Source: Tranzscheliella williamsii
Taxonomy: Eukaryota > Basidiomycota > Ustilaginomycetes > Ustilaginales > Ustilaginaceae
Length of the DNA: 64,000 nucleotides
Assembly (NCBI GenBank): GCA_023212725.1
Contig: JALBYF010000037.1
Span: 62,001-126,000, forward strand
Reading direction: 5' to 3'
Under the pieces are notes generated by a model. It worked only from the letters and a program-made list of their open reading frames with translations, searched no databases and had not been told where the DNA came from. Positions 55,702-64,000 of this stretch are shown one piece after another (position 1 is the stretch's first letter; the number at the start of each line of letters is the position of its first letter). Both the position numbers and the translations under genes were made by a program.

Positions 55702-57739
55702 ATGGTGTCTGCTTCCCGCAGATCCACGCGGCTGAGTGCCAGCGTCCCCGACGACGACAACCGTGCCGCCTCGACCTCGACGAGGCGGAATCCTTCTTCC
55801 AGCACATCCTCCGGCCGCTCTTCGGCAGCATCGTCCGGCGTCATCCCCACCGTCGCAGCTCGAAATGCAGCCAAGCGCAAGGAGACCCGAGTGGAACGTC
55901 GGCTCGAGGACGTGCTGGATGACACCATAGCAGCGGACGAAACGCGAAGGGTAGACATCAGTCTGGGCGCCTTCATTCCCGTCGCCTCTTCCTCCCACGC
56001 ATCCAAGCGTGGGAAAGCAAAAGCAGATAGCGCTTCGGAACGGATCCTGCCAGCATCTTCCTCGTCGGCAGCACCCGCACCAGCCCGATCCAAGCGGAAG
56101 CTCCGTCAGAGTACGTTTTCCTCTTCCCTTCCTCCCGTCCGGACAGAGCCCCACTGATATGCTGACACATACTCCCACTGCTCTGCCTCGTTACAGCTCT
56201 TGATGCGGATGTGTCCGACGACTTTGTCTTCAGCCGTGAACCAGTAAAAAAGGCAACAACTTCAAGATCCAACGGGCTCGGTAGCAGTCACCGCGGGGAA
56301 CCCAGCCAACCACCGCCTCGCAATGGGTCGTCGTCGCATCGCACCGTTTTCGAGCCTCTGCCAGATGCAGCTGGTGGCGAGACGCCCATCATCCGCAGGA
56401 ATCAGGCCTTTCGCGCAGGCCTCGAAAAACATCCTCGGCTGCCGACCGGCGCAGAAGCGGATCGAAGCCGGCGGAGCAGCTTAGGGCTTAAGGGACAGAG
56501 GCGGGTCTCGTCGCTTCGGGACGGCACCGCTGCTTACCCGCATGACGGTGTTCCCGACCACGAGCTGTACCGCCACTGCAGCGCTGACCTACCGCCTGTA
56601 GTCAGGATGAAGCATTTGATAAGTTGGATCCTCAAGCGTTCGCTCGACATCGGCGTCGGAAAGGCGGAGCTGCCCATCAAACCAAAAGAGGCGACCAAGA
56701 AGGGAAAGGGTAGGTCCAAGGATAGTCGAAACGAACTGCCCTCGTTCTCGGAAGCGGAGACCAAGCTGTTAGATAGCAGAAAAGCGGAGATCGATACCAT
56801 CCTCCATCAAGTCCTCACCGATCTGAATGATGGCACCTTCGGCATCAGCTGGATGGGCCAGTCAGCTGAGGTAAGTGCAAGTGCACCGATGGCAGTGCTC
56901 CTTAGTGGCCCTTGAGCAATTTGTACTGACGTCCCGACGGTTGATCTTGCCAGACTGCGCAGCAGGGACTCCAGCCGCACCCGCGGAACGTCTCCAACCG
57001 ACAAGCCTCTGCCAAGCTGAGCGAGATCGTGGACAACATGTCCAGAGAATCCCAGTCTTGGAGCAAAGAGCTCACGCGGATCGAGGACTACGAGGCAGAG
57101 ACAAGCCGGCTGGAGGAGCTCTTGGCATCTGATGCGGCGGATTTGGGCGACATTATCGCATGGGACCGGCACGATCTCGACGATGCTGGGCTGCAGCAGC
57201 TCGAGGACGCAGAAGCGGCGATGGACTGGTTGCGGAGGGTTGCGTTTGCGGAGGGGGATGGTGGTAAGCCGGGGCGGGGTAAGGGCAAGGGGCGCGCGTC
57301 GCGGGTGGCTGCAGCGGGGATGGCGGCTGAGCTGGCGGGGACGGAGCGCGATGCGCGGTGGGCCGAGGTCGGGGCGAATGTGGATCTGCTCCGCTCGCGG
57401 TCGCACCCGTTTGCGCAGCTCGAGTCGCTCGCGGCCAAGTACATCAGCACGGTGTCGGCGCATGCGACGCAAGCGCTGCGCGACCGCACCTCGTCCAGCG
57501 CCCTTGCCGGCCCCTCGACGAGCAGCAAGCGCGCGCCCCGCCAAGCTGCAGACGAACCAGCCCCCGGCGGCCCAGACCGCCTCGACATGCTCCTCAGCGG
57601 CGTGCGCGAGTCCAAGTCCATCTCCAGCACCCTCCCCCCCGAACCCCCTACGGACCCCGCCGACACCAGCACCTCCATCGTCTTCGAGCCAGACGAGAGT
57701 GACCCCACCGACCTCCTCCGCGCCCTTGCGCGCATGTAG
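55702..57739 (+). CDS. DSN1: Kinetochore MIS12-complex subunit Dsn1/Mis13
   Basis: The three exons are 55702-56110, 56197-56870 and 56954-57739, encoding 622 aa. Introns are GT-AG; junctions are in phase 1 and phase 0. The hallmark block SRRSSLGLKGQRRVSSL is followed by PHDGVPDHELYRHCSADLP and MKHLISWILKR. The C-terminal half is coiled coil. Dsn1 joins inner CENP-C to the outer Ndc80 complex in the MIS12 complex. RRSSL and RRVSSL fit Aurora B (Ipl1) sites that in yeast release autoinhibition. The N-terminal ~140 residues are Ser/Arg-rich. The last ~120 residues are Pro/Ser-rich and less conserved. Confidence 0.9.
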
Positions 57740-58003
57740 CCCCCAACACCGCAGCCAAATCGCCAACCTGCCGGCCCCTCATCTCATCGCCGCTCCTCCT
57801 CGATCGTTCACACACGCACTTTTCCCCTGCCCCAGCCCCTTGCTGTACCCCCTTGTACTTGTAATGTCTTCGGAAAGCACACGATCGCGCCGATACCCGC
57901 TTTTTACGGGACAGCCATGCTGGAGTACAGCGTTTAAGATCTAGCAGGCGAGCAGTGCGCTGCCAAGCCGGTGTGTATTTCAGCAAGTAGGAGCAGGCGA
58001 GAG
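57740..58003. other. Convergent 3' region, DSN1 / NDUFA12
   Basis: These 264 nt hold both 3' ends. No other feature is seen. Confidence 0.5.
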
Positions 58004-58640
58004 CTACCCCCTCTGAGCGATCTTGGGTTCCCAGGCGTTCTGTGGGTTGTGGGAGAGGCGTTGGCGCGGGGTGGTTGACTCGTCAGTCCACGTCTGGCGT
58101 TCGGGGCGGGCGAGAAGCGACTTACGATCTTTGGCTTGGTCGTGCTGTATGTCTTGAAGCTGCCGCGGGAGCCGGTGATGTTTTCGCCGGCCGACTGATG
58201 CGATGGATTGGGTGTGTCAGCAGCAGTCGCGACGCGGCTGGGTGCAGCAGCGCACAACTCACCGTCATCCAGGTCGGTGTCAGCTTCTGGAGGGTAGCGT
58301 CCTCCGTGGGGGGCTCCTTGCGGATGTGGTGCAGCCACGAGTGCCACAGCGGGTCCACCTGCGACGCGTTGAACTCGTTGTCCGCAGCGTAGTCCACCCA
58401 CCGATGCCTCAGAGGGAGCTCATCGTGGTTCTCGTAGAACTTGTTTCCATTCCTACCAGCACAATATCAGCACACTTAAAGTCAGTACCGGTACCGGTAG
58501 ACGTAGTCACAGCAACCGAGCACGAACCTGTCAGTGCCGACCAGCCGGCCGGACTTGGCATCACCGATGTAGTTGAGGTCTCTCCAGAACTTCTTGATCC
58601 CCTCCTTGCGGATGACCCCGATAGTGCGTGCGAGCGACAT
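58004..58640 (-). CDS. Complex I accessory subunit NDUFA12 (B17.2)
   Basis: The four exons are 58640-58528, 58452-58263, 58194-58126 and 58039-58004, encoding 135 aa. All introns are GT-AG. The conserved blocks are GRLVGTDRNGNKFYEN (restored by the first splice), LPLRHRWVDYAA, VDPLWHSWLHHIRKEPP, NITGSRGSFKTYSTTKPKI and WEPKIAQRG. NDUFA12 sits on the matrix arm of mitochondrial NADH:ubiquinone oxidoreductase and replaces the assembly factor NDUFAF2 during assembly. Length is close to the human 145 aa. The last coding exon is only 36 nt. The gene shares a divergent promoter of ~360 nt with the XPG-type nuclease gene. Confidence 0.93.
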
Positions 58641-59002
58641 GATGTGGGATGTCTGCTGTACCAGGTGAAAGAGCGAGCAGGGCAAGGTCGAAGGACGTGA
58701 GCAAGAAGCAGTAGCCGTCTTGCGGCACGAGTGCGATCAAACCTCCAGCCGCGCCGCTAACGGACGTTGGTGATTAGAAATCGAAATCGGCCGCCCGATC
58801 GCTCCGATCGTCGCGATGCGCGGGTGTTGCTCTGCTCCCACTTGACTCCCCACACGACTTCCATTCACGTGATACTCGAAGACGATGCGCCTCCCAGCTC
58901 GCCACCCTTCCAGACTCTCTGGAAGGTTTACTCGTCACGCAGCGTTGGACCTTCTACGAGCTGGCTCACGAAAGGAGTTGGCCTTGATGAGGCGTCAGCG
59001 AC
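58641..59002. other. Divergent promoter, NDUFA12 / XPG-type nuclease
   Basis: These 362 nt separate the two ATGs. No distinct element is recognised. Confidence 0.5.
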
Positions 59003-61588
59003 ATGAGGCCGACTTTCGTGGTTAAGGGAATCAAGGGAGTCTTTCCCTTGATCAAGGCGCTGGCACCGCGTGCCCTTTCGCAGCCACTCACCCTCTCGAG
59101 CCTACACGGCTTCCGTCTGGCTATCGACGCAACGCTTCTTGTGCAGAGGCTGCATTTTGCTGATGACCCCCATCTCTCCCGCCATGTGATTGGTTTCTAC
59201 CGCTTGATCACGTCTCTGAGGCAGCATGGCATCGTGCCCATCATGGTCTTCGACCATCCTCTTAAGAGGCTGGCGCTGAAAGATCGAGAGCAGGGGAAAC
59301 GCAGGCACAAGCGCGAGCTCGATCGGATACGCAGCCGCCTCGAGCAAGAACGCAAGTCCAGGCTACAGGGTCTGGCCTACCATCTCGAGGCTTTGAACGC
59401 GCTTGACGCCTCGGAAAAGCTCCAAGTAGGCACGCTGCTACGCCGATGGTCATCCCAAGGCTACTCCGCCAATGCGCATACTTCGCCCACCGCTGAGAAA
59501 GAGAGCACCGTAGCAGACAGATTACTGGACCGGATCGCTTCCGCTGAAAACATCGAAGAGCCAGGCAGAGCAGGAGCAGGCGTCTGGCTAGACCTACTTG
59601 AGACCTGCCCGGCCGGCCCGTCGCCACCAGGACCTCTGGCCGGATCTCTCGAAGATGTGGAGGACCTCGAGACGCACAATTTGGACACACTAGCTGTGCT
59701 CGAATCGAGGTCTCGCGCCGCGCCGCTTGGTGACCAAGCTGCAGGGGTGGACATTTCGCACCCAGGTGACCGCACAGAAGAGAAGGGCCACGTTCTCCAT
59801 ACCGAGCATGAGGCATGGCTGGACGAGGTCGAAGAGGATGTTCCCTCCCGTGCACATGCTATAGCACTCCGCCTGTTCACATACCGACTGCAGCTCGAGT
59901 CCACCATGGAGCATCTCGGCGAAAACCAGTCAAAGGGTCAGATAGCGCTGGCCGAATCGGAAAGGCAGGTCTATCAGAATATTGCCAGCCAGTTGCTCGC
60001 GTCATCGCTGGGCGACGCCGCCGATGGCAAGCTCGAGGCACATCACACAGTTCCGCGGGAAACAGAGGAGTCCACAATCGACCGCGCCGTGGCCAGCTCC
60101 ATAGCGAGCCCTGCAGAGGTATCCCAGGATTCTGCTACGACCGTACCTCGGGCGCCGGAGAAGACGTCGACAAGCTTGTCGTCGCTCACATCGATGAATA
60201 CCACCCTCTCAAAGACGTACGATCGGGCGACTTCGCCTCTTTCGCCTACCATCTATCAAGACTGCGCACAGCTCTCCTCCATGATGGCTGTTCCTGTCTT
60301 CTGGACAGGCGACGGTACCCGGACTGGTGGAGGACGGGTGCACGAAGCCGAGGCGTACGCCGCTTCGCTTGTACGCTCTGGCTTCGCTGACGCAGTAGCA
60401 AGCGAGGACAGTGACGTTCTTCTCTACGACACTTTTCTCCTGCGTGGCCTGATGGGCGGTGTGAAGAACACCAACTCGCTCGGCAAAGACGCGGGCCGGA
60501 AGAGGCTGGAAATGGTCAGTGGCACTCGGGTGCGGTACGGGCTCTTCCCTCGCGCAGACGTGGGGGCCCTATGCGATCGAATCGCCCGCGCCGGAAAGCC
60601 CCGCAGCGCCCTGGCCCTTACGGCGTGCGGCGGCCGCAAGGTCTCTCGCAGAGCGGCAACGTTCAAATCGGCAAGGCAGGACCAGCCGCAGACTGATACC
60701 GGTCAAGTGGCTGATGAAGTCCCTCCCCGGCAACGGCTCTCTGACGAAGAGTACGACAAGATGACACGATCCATGATGCTCGACTTTGCGCTGCTTTGTG
60801 GTACGGATTTCAACAAGACCATACCCGGCATTGGCCCGCGAACGGCACTGAGGCTGCTCAAAGAGCACGGTTCGATCTCTTCCATCCTGAGGAAAGAATC
60901 GAAGAAGTTCCGACCGCCCGACGGTTTGTCAGTCAAAGAGTATGAGTCCGAGCTGCGTGATGCGCGGATGGTGTTTCTCAAGCCTCCGAAAGTGCGTGCC
61001 TCTGCACGCAGCGTTTTTACCGCTATCGGCTCGTCGCTACCTCTTCCTTCGAGTCTAGCGACGACAGTGGCGTCGGATGCTGTGGAGAAAACATTCTTCC
61101 CGGACGCGAACTCGAGTGCCGATGAGAGTGTCAGCCCTGCCTCCGAGCCAGACGGCATAGCTGCAGGAGACTCGGACTCCATAGCATCTTGTACCGCCGA
61201 CACGGCCACGGAAACAGAGCCAGAGCTGTTGCTACGCAATAATCTCGACAGTATTTCCGAGGTGAACTTTGACCGTCAAGCCGTCCTGGACTTTCTCCGA
61301 TCACGAGATGTCTTCCGTCCCTCTCTCATGAAGCATGCACGTATCGACAACGAGGTGCCGCGCTCGCAAGAGTGGAGAGATCTACTCGATCTAGAGCTGG
61401 GACTGACGACTGCCTCTCAGCGCGAAGCAAGTCGACCTGGCTCGTCGGACGACGCTGCATCGTTGAACCTCATGGGCGCAGACTTTTTTGGCGAAGCGCG
61501 GCAGGGCGATGGTAGGCCCGGCGTGGCTTGTTGGAGACCGCAACTAGAAGAACGCGTCCGAAAGGAAACGTCTCGCCACCAGGCATGA
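59003..61588 (+). CDS. XPG/FEN1-family structure-specific nuclease
   Basis: A single exon encodes 861 aa. The N domain (GIKGVFPLIKALAP, RLAIDATLLV, PIMVFDHPLKRLALK; residues ~8-95) and the I domain (VHEAEAYAASLVRSG, SEDSDVLLYDTFLLRG; ~450-480) carry the acidic metal ligands. The helix-two-turn-helix follows (DFALLCGTDFNKTIPGIGP, ~593). This is a complete catalytic set for cutting DNA flaps or bubbles. FEN1 is ~380 aa; here N and I domains are ~320 residues apart, filled by a Ser/Glu-rich and helical spacer, as in the XPG/Rad2 subgroup. It lacks an obvious PCNA box near the end. It is not clearly Rad2, Exo1 or FEN1 and is best called an XPG-type nuclease. Confidence 0.85.
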   Translation: MRPTFVVKGIKGVFPLIKALAPRALSQPLTLSSLHGFRLAIDATLLVQRLHFADDPHLSRHVIGFYRLITSLRQHGIVPIMVFDHPLKRLALKDREQGKRRHKRELDRIRSRLEQERKSRLQGLAYHLEALNALDASEKLQVGTLLRRWSSQGYSANAHTSPTAEKESTVADRLLDRIASAENIEEPGRAGAGVWLDLLETCPAGPSPPGPLAGSLEDVEDLETHNLDTLAVLESRSRAAPLGDQAAGVDISHPGDRTEEKGHVLHTEHEAWLDEVEEDVPSRAHAIALRLFTYRLQLESTMEHLGENQSKGQIALAESERQVYQNIASQLLASSLGDAADGKLEAHHTVPRETEESTIDRAVASSIASPAEVSQDSATTVPRAPEKTSTSLSSLTSMNTTLSKTYDRATSPLSPTIYQDCAQLSSMMAVPVFWTGDGTRTGGGRVHEAEAYAASLVRSGFADAVASEDSDVLLYDTFLLRGLMGGVKNTNSLGKDAGRKRLEMVSGTRVRYGLFPRADVGALCDRIARAGKPRSALALTACGGRKVSRRAATFKSARQDQPQTDTGQVADEVPPRQRLSDEEYDKMTRSMMLDFALLCGTDFNKTIPGIGPRTALRLLKEHGSISSILRKESKKFRPPDGLSVKEYESELRDARMVFLKPPKVRASARSVFTAIGSSLPLPSSLATTVASDAVEKTFFPDANSSADESVSPASEPDGIAAGDSDSIASCTADTATETEPELLLRNNLDSISEVNFDRQAVLDFLRSRDVFRPSLMKHARIDNEVPRSQEWRDLLDLELGLTTASQREASRPGSSDDAASLNLMGADFFGEARQGDGRPGVACWRPQLEERVRKETSRHQA

Positions 61589-63330
61589 CGTGCTGGAGCA
61601 TTCCCACTGCCGCCTACGCACCGCTGCTTGGCTTTTGCATCGCTCGAGGGATGGCGTGTCCACAGCATATACTGTATCATAGCAACACCGCAACGGATGA
61701 CAGCGCACGACTGGCGCTTAGGCCACGGTTTGATCGATATGATTCAGCATAGATCTGCGCAGGTTGCGATGGAGCTGCAGACAAGGCGTGGGCGACTGCA
61801 ATGTGCAGCTGTCAGATCTGCATGATAAGCGGTCGGATCGGAGCGTTCTTCACCCACCGACTTCCAAACCAGCTTATCGATAACACATCCAGGCGCGCGT
61901 GCTAGAATGTGAACGCTATGGGATCAAACTATGCGGCGAGAATGCTCAGTTGCACGCGATTAGGAACCTGTATTGCGCTGCGAGCAGGAGCAGCAGCTAG
62001 ATCTTTGACTGTGTCTCACGAACTCGCTCGGCGAAATTCGAATGAAAACCACCACCAAAATCTTCCTGCCGAGGGTGCAGCGATTCAGGGTCCATGACCA
62101 AGCCACAAAAGAGCACCCATCATCGTGTATCGTGCTTGATGACGCGTTGTACCAGTGACAAAGGCATGTCCTGCGCATCACTTTGGCTCGCGTTTGCGCC
62201 AGCTTCTGAGCCAGCGCTGAAGGGCTCGCTGGAGTTGATTAACGGGGCTTCAGCTGGGAGCGTTGGCTACGACGAACGTGTGATTTGGGCACGCGGTGTC
62301 ATGCGAGGAGGAACGGGTGCAAATAACGGATGCACGCTGCGTGTGAGTTGCGCTGTATCTTCCATGTATCGGTCCAATGCGAATGGATCGGCATTGGATC
62401 CCAGCTGATGCAATTAAGGTTGTGCACTCCGTTCGAACGAGGCATCGCTCCCACCGCGCTCTTTTACACTCGGTGTCGAACCAGTAAGGCACAGCGTAGG
62501 CTGTCCACCGATCCCATTTCGGGCTGTGGTGGGCCCATGAGAAAGAAAAAAGGAGGTGCGGCGGCGGCGAGAGCGACTTTGGTTGGCGTGAAATGGCCGG
62601 CCTTTTGGGAAATTGTAAGCTTAGCCAAGCCAAGTGGCCGCACTGCAGCTAGTCACAGCGTGCCCGTCTTGCAGCGACATCGGTCCGAGCCATCAGCTAG
62701 TACGTACGTATGTATACACAGGCAAAGTTTGGAACCCATCAGAGGAAACTTCAAGCAATCAGCGAAGAATTTAGCCGTTCACGTACTCCAATTGGTGGAA
62801 GAATACTATTTGACCGGGTTTACGAAGGAATAAGCTCAGGTTGCTCAGTTCGGAAAGTCACGATCAATGAATCGGCTTGGTGGAAATGAAATCGTTATAC
62901 AGGACGAGGATGCATGCATGACATGCATATGCGTCCATCGCCAGGCTGGACCCGATAACGACAGATCAAGGTCGAGTCTATGAGTCGACCGGCGTGCTGA
63001 TCATCGGAGACTTTGCCAATAATCGCACATATCCAACCCTCTTCATCCGACGCCGCGCAGCATTCCTACTCGACGGCACAGTGTCACTTATCCGCATCAT
63101 CCCTCTGAACCACCATTCGTCTCAATCATCCGGCGCCATTCGAAAAAAACGTGCTGACCCTCCACACACCGTCACCACGTTGGTGACTCTCAGGGGGGAG
63201 GCTGTCTATCCTTTCACTCTGGACCCGCCCAGCGTAGCTACTTTGGCACTCAACGCAGGTCAAACCCCTGTCGAAGCCTCTGCGTGCGCCGGCAACAGAC
63301 AGTGTTGGGCAAGCTGACTGCAATCTTGCC
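61589..63330. other. Gene-poor 1.7-kb stretch
   Basis: No frame on either strand looks like a real protein. Short ATGCAT-type palindromic sequence occurs near 62911-62930. The last part is presumably the promoter and leader of the arrestin-like gene. Confidence 0.5.
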
Positions 63331-64000
63331 ATGTTCAGCTCGATTGTACACCACCCCTGCGAGATATCGCTTCATCTCGTCTCGCAGGACATCTTCATCC
63401 ACCCTCCGCCTCCGAACACTGAGATACCCGGTGACGACAAAACCCTCAGGGGGCTGGTCGAAATCAAATGCCCAAGCGAGAGGCACATCCAAGGCGTAAA
63501 AGTGGTTCTACAAGGCGTTCAGACGCTCGCCATTCCTGAAGGTGCCTCGGGCTCGCTCTCTTCGATACGATGGGAAGAGAAGATTCTGATGGAGAAGACG
63601 GTCGAAATCATGAACGACGGAACCGCCACTGGCGTCAACAGCCGGCCATCGCGTTCAAAGGGAAAGGAGAAGGAAAAGGAGAAGCAATCCGCGTGCGCCA
63701 TTTCCGATGGCCTACACCTCGACAAGGGCATCCACGGCTTCGAGTTTGCCTTTATCATCCCTGCTTCGACCCCTCCTTTCGAGCGCAGCAAGCATGGCCG
63801 TGTCCGCTACATCCTTACAGCTACAGCCTTGGGCGCTGGACGTGCGCGCAACAACATTTCGACCTGGAAAGAGATCTTCATTATGCTGCACGTCAACGCA
63901 GATGGGGGACCTACCCCTCTCGACATTCAATATCATGACGTTCACGAGGCGCTTGGACCGCTTTCCGTCTCTCTGACTTCGGCATCGCTAACCGTGGGCG
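63331..64000 (+). CDS. Arrestin-domain protein, 5' part only (cut by right edge)
   Basis: An open frame starts at the ATG at 63331 and runs to the edge (223 residues seen). It opens as an arrestin N-domain: FSSIVHHPCEISLHLVSQDIF, then TLRGLVEIKC, HIQGVKVVLQGVQTL, and IRWEEKILMEKTVE. A Lys/Glu-rich loop (KGKEKEKEKQ) follows, then GIHGFEFAFIIPASTPPF and a GRVRYILTATAL strand. These are the strand order and the (F/Y)xFxxxxP step of alpha-arrestins. They act as adaptors for ubiquitin ligases on transporters, or in pH sensing. It is not a recent copy of the left-edge arrestin-like gene; the sequences share only the fold pattern. An upstream exon cannot be excluded, but no spliced frame fits. Confidence 0.7.
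   Translation, partial: MFSSIVHHPCEISLHLVSQDIFIHPPPPNTEIPGDDKTLRGLVEIKCPSERHIQGVKVVLQGVQTLAIPEGASGSLSSIRWEEKILMEKTVEIMNDGTATGVNSRPSRSKGKEKEKEKQSACAISDGLHLDKGIHGFEFAFIIPASTPPFERSKHGRVRYILTATALGAGRARNNISTWKEIFIMLHVNADGGPTPLDIQYHDVHEALGPLSVSLTSASLTVG

Noticed and set aside
62906..62935. ATGCATGCATGACATGCAT as a meaningful palindrome
   Set aside because: It is built from the self-complementary ATGCAT and is short. There is no flanking duplication or gene to suggest a mobile element.
1..64000. Secondary-metabolite cluster, mating-type locus or transposon
   Set aside because: No synthase, pheromone/receptor, homeodomain, transposase or long terminal repeat pattern was seen. The genes are mostly unrelated housekeeping genes.

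Overview
The window is nuclear DNA of a fungus, most likely a smut-lineage basidiomycete (Ustilaginomycotina). The evidence is dense GC-rich genes on both strands, few and short GT-AG introns (about 65-225 nt), serine-rich low-complexity insertions in conserved proteins, and a purely eukaryotic gene set: SAR1, SEC7, ATG1, MOB1, DSN1, complex I NDUFA12, TFIID TAF8 and an intron-containing tRNA-Pro. No species name can be given from sequence alone. No transposon, CRISPR array, rRNA or viral remnant was seen.

Layout, left to right. 1-4.2 kb: the 5' part of an arrestin-like gene (cut by the edge), a Mdm35/TRIAP1-type mitochondrial protein, a doubtful small gene, and nicotinamide riboside kinase. 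4.9-10.2 kb: SAR1, eIF4E and a TAF8-like TFIID subunit. 10.3-14.3 kb: a crotonase ending in SKL, a Cdc25-like rhodanese, tRNA-Pro(AGG) and a long gene-poor stretch. 14.5-23 kb: an oligopeptide transporter, ribonucleotide reductase small subunit, an alpha/beta hydrolase and a secreted class II aldolase-like protein that has lost its metal ligands. 23.6-29 kb: a DUF3533/SNG1-type membrane protein and an amino-acid-transporter-like protein. 29-41 kb: the giant ARF-GEF SEC7, a membrane-anchored histidine acid phosphatase, MOB1 and a GRE2-like reductase. 41.4-50 kb: ATG1, threonine synthase and riboflavin kinase. 50-54 kb: two poorly known proteins, one ending in a cysteine/tryptophan motif completed by a tiny last exon. 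55.7-61.6 kb: kinetochore DSN1, NDUFA12 and an XPG/FEN-type nuclease. 63.3-64 kb: the start of a second arrestin-like gene, cut by the right edge.

Most genes are housekeeping genes in alternating orientation, with many convergent pairs separated by about 90-340 nt and many divergent pairs sharing one promoter region. Neighbours share no single pathway. Loose themes are membrane traffic (SAR1, SEC7, ATG1, arrestins), cofactor synthesis (NRK1 for NAD, FMN1 for FMN), mitochondrial function (Mdm35, NDUFA12) and cell division (DSN1, MOB1, RNR small subunit). I rebuilt exon structures by hand for the spliced genes; each joined model keeps frame and restores family-conserved residues.

No clear new biological system was found. 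The most unusual items are the secreted pseudo-aldolase behind a canonical TATA box, the Mdm35 hairpin split by a long insertion, the low-complexity insertion inside the riboflavin kinase domain, an 11-bp minisatellite in the RNR intron, a perfect 20-bp palindrome, and a tRNA gene sitting in the presumed promoter of the rhodanese gene.
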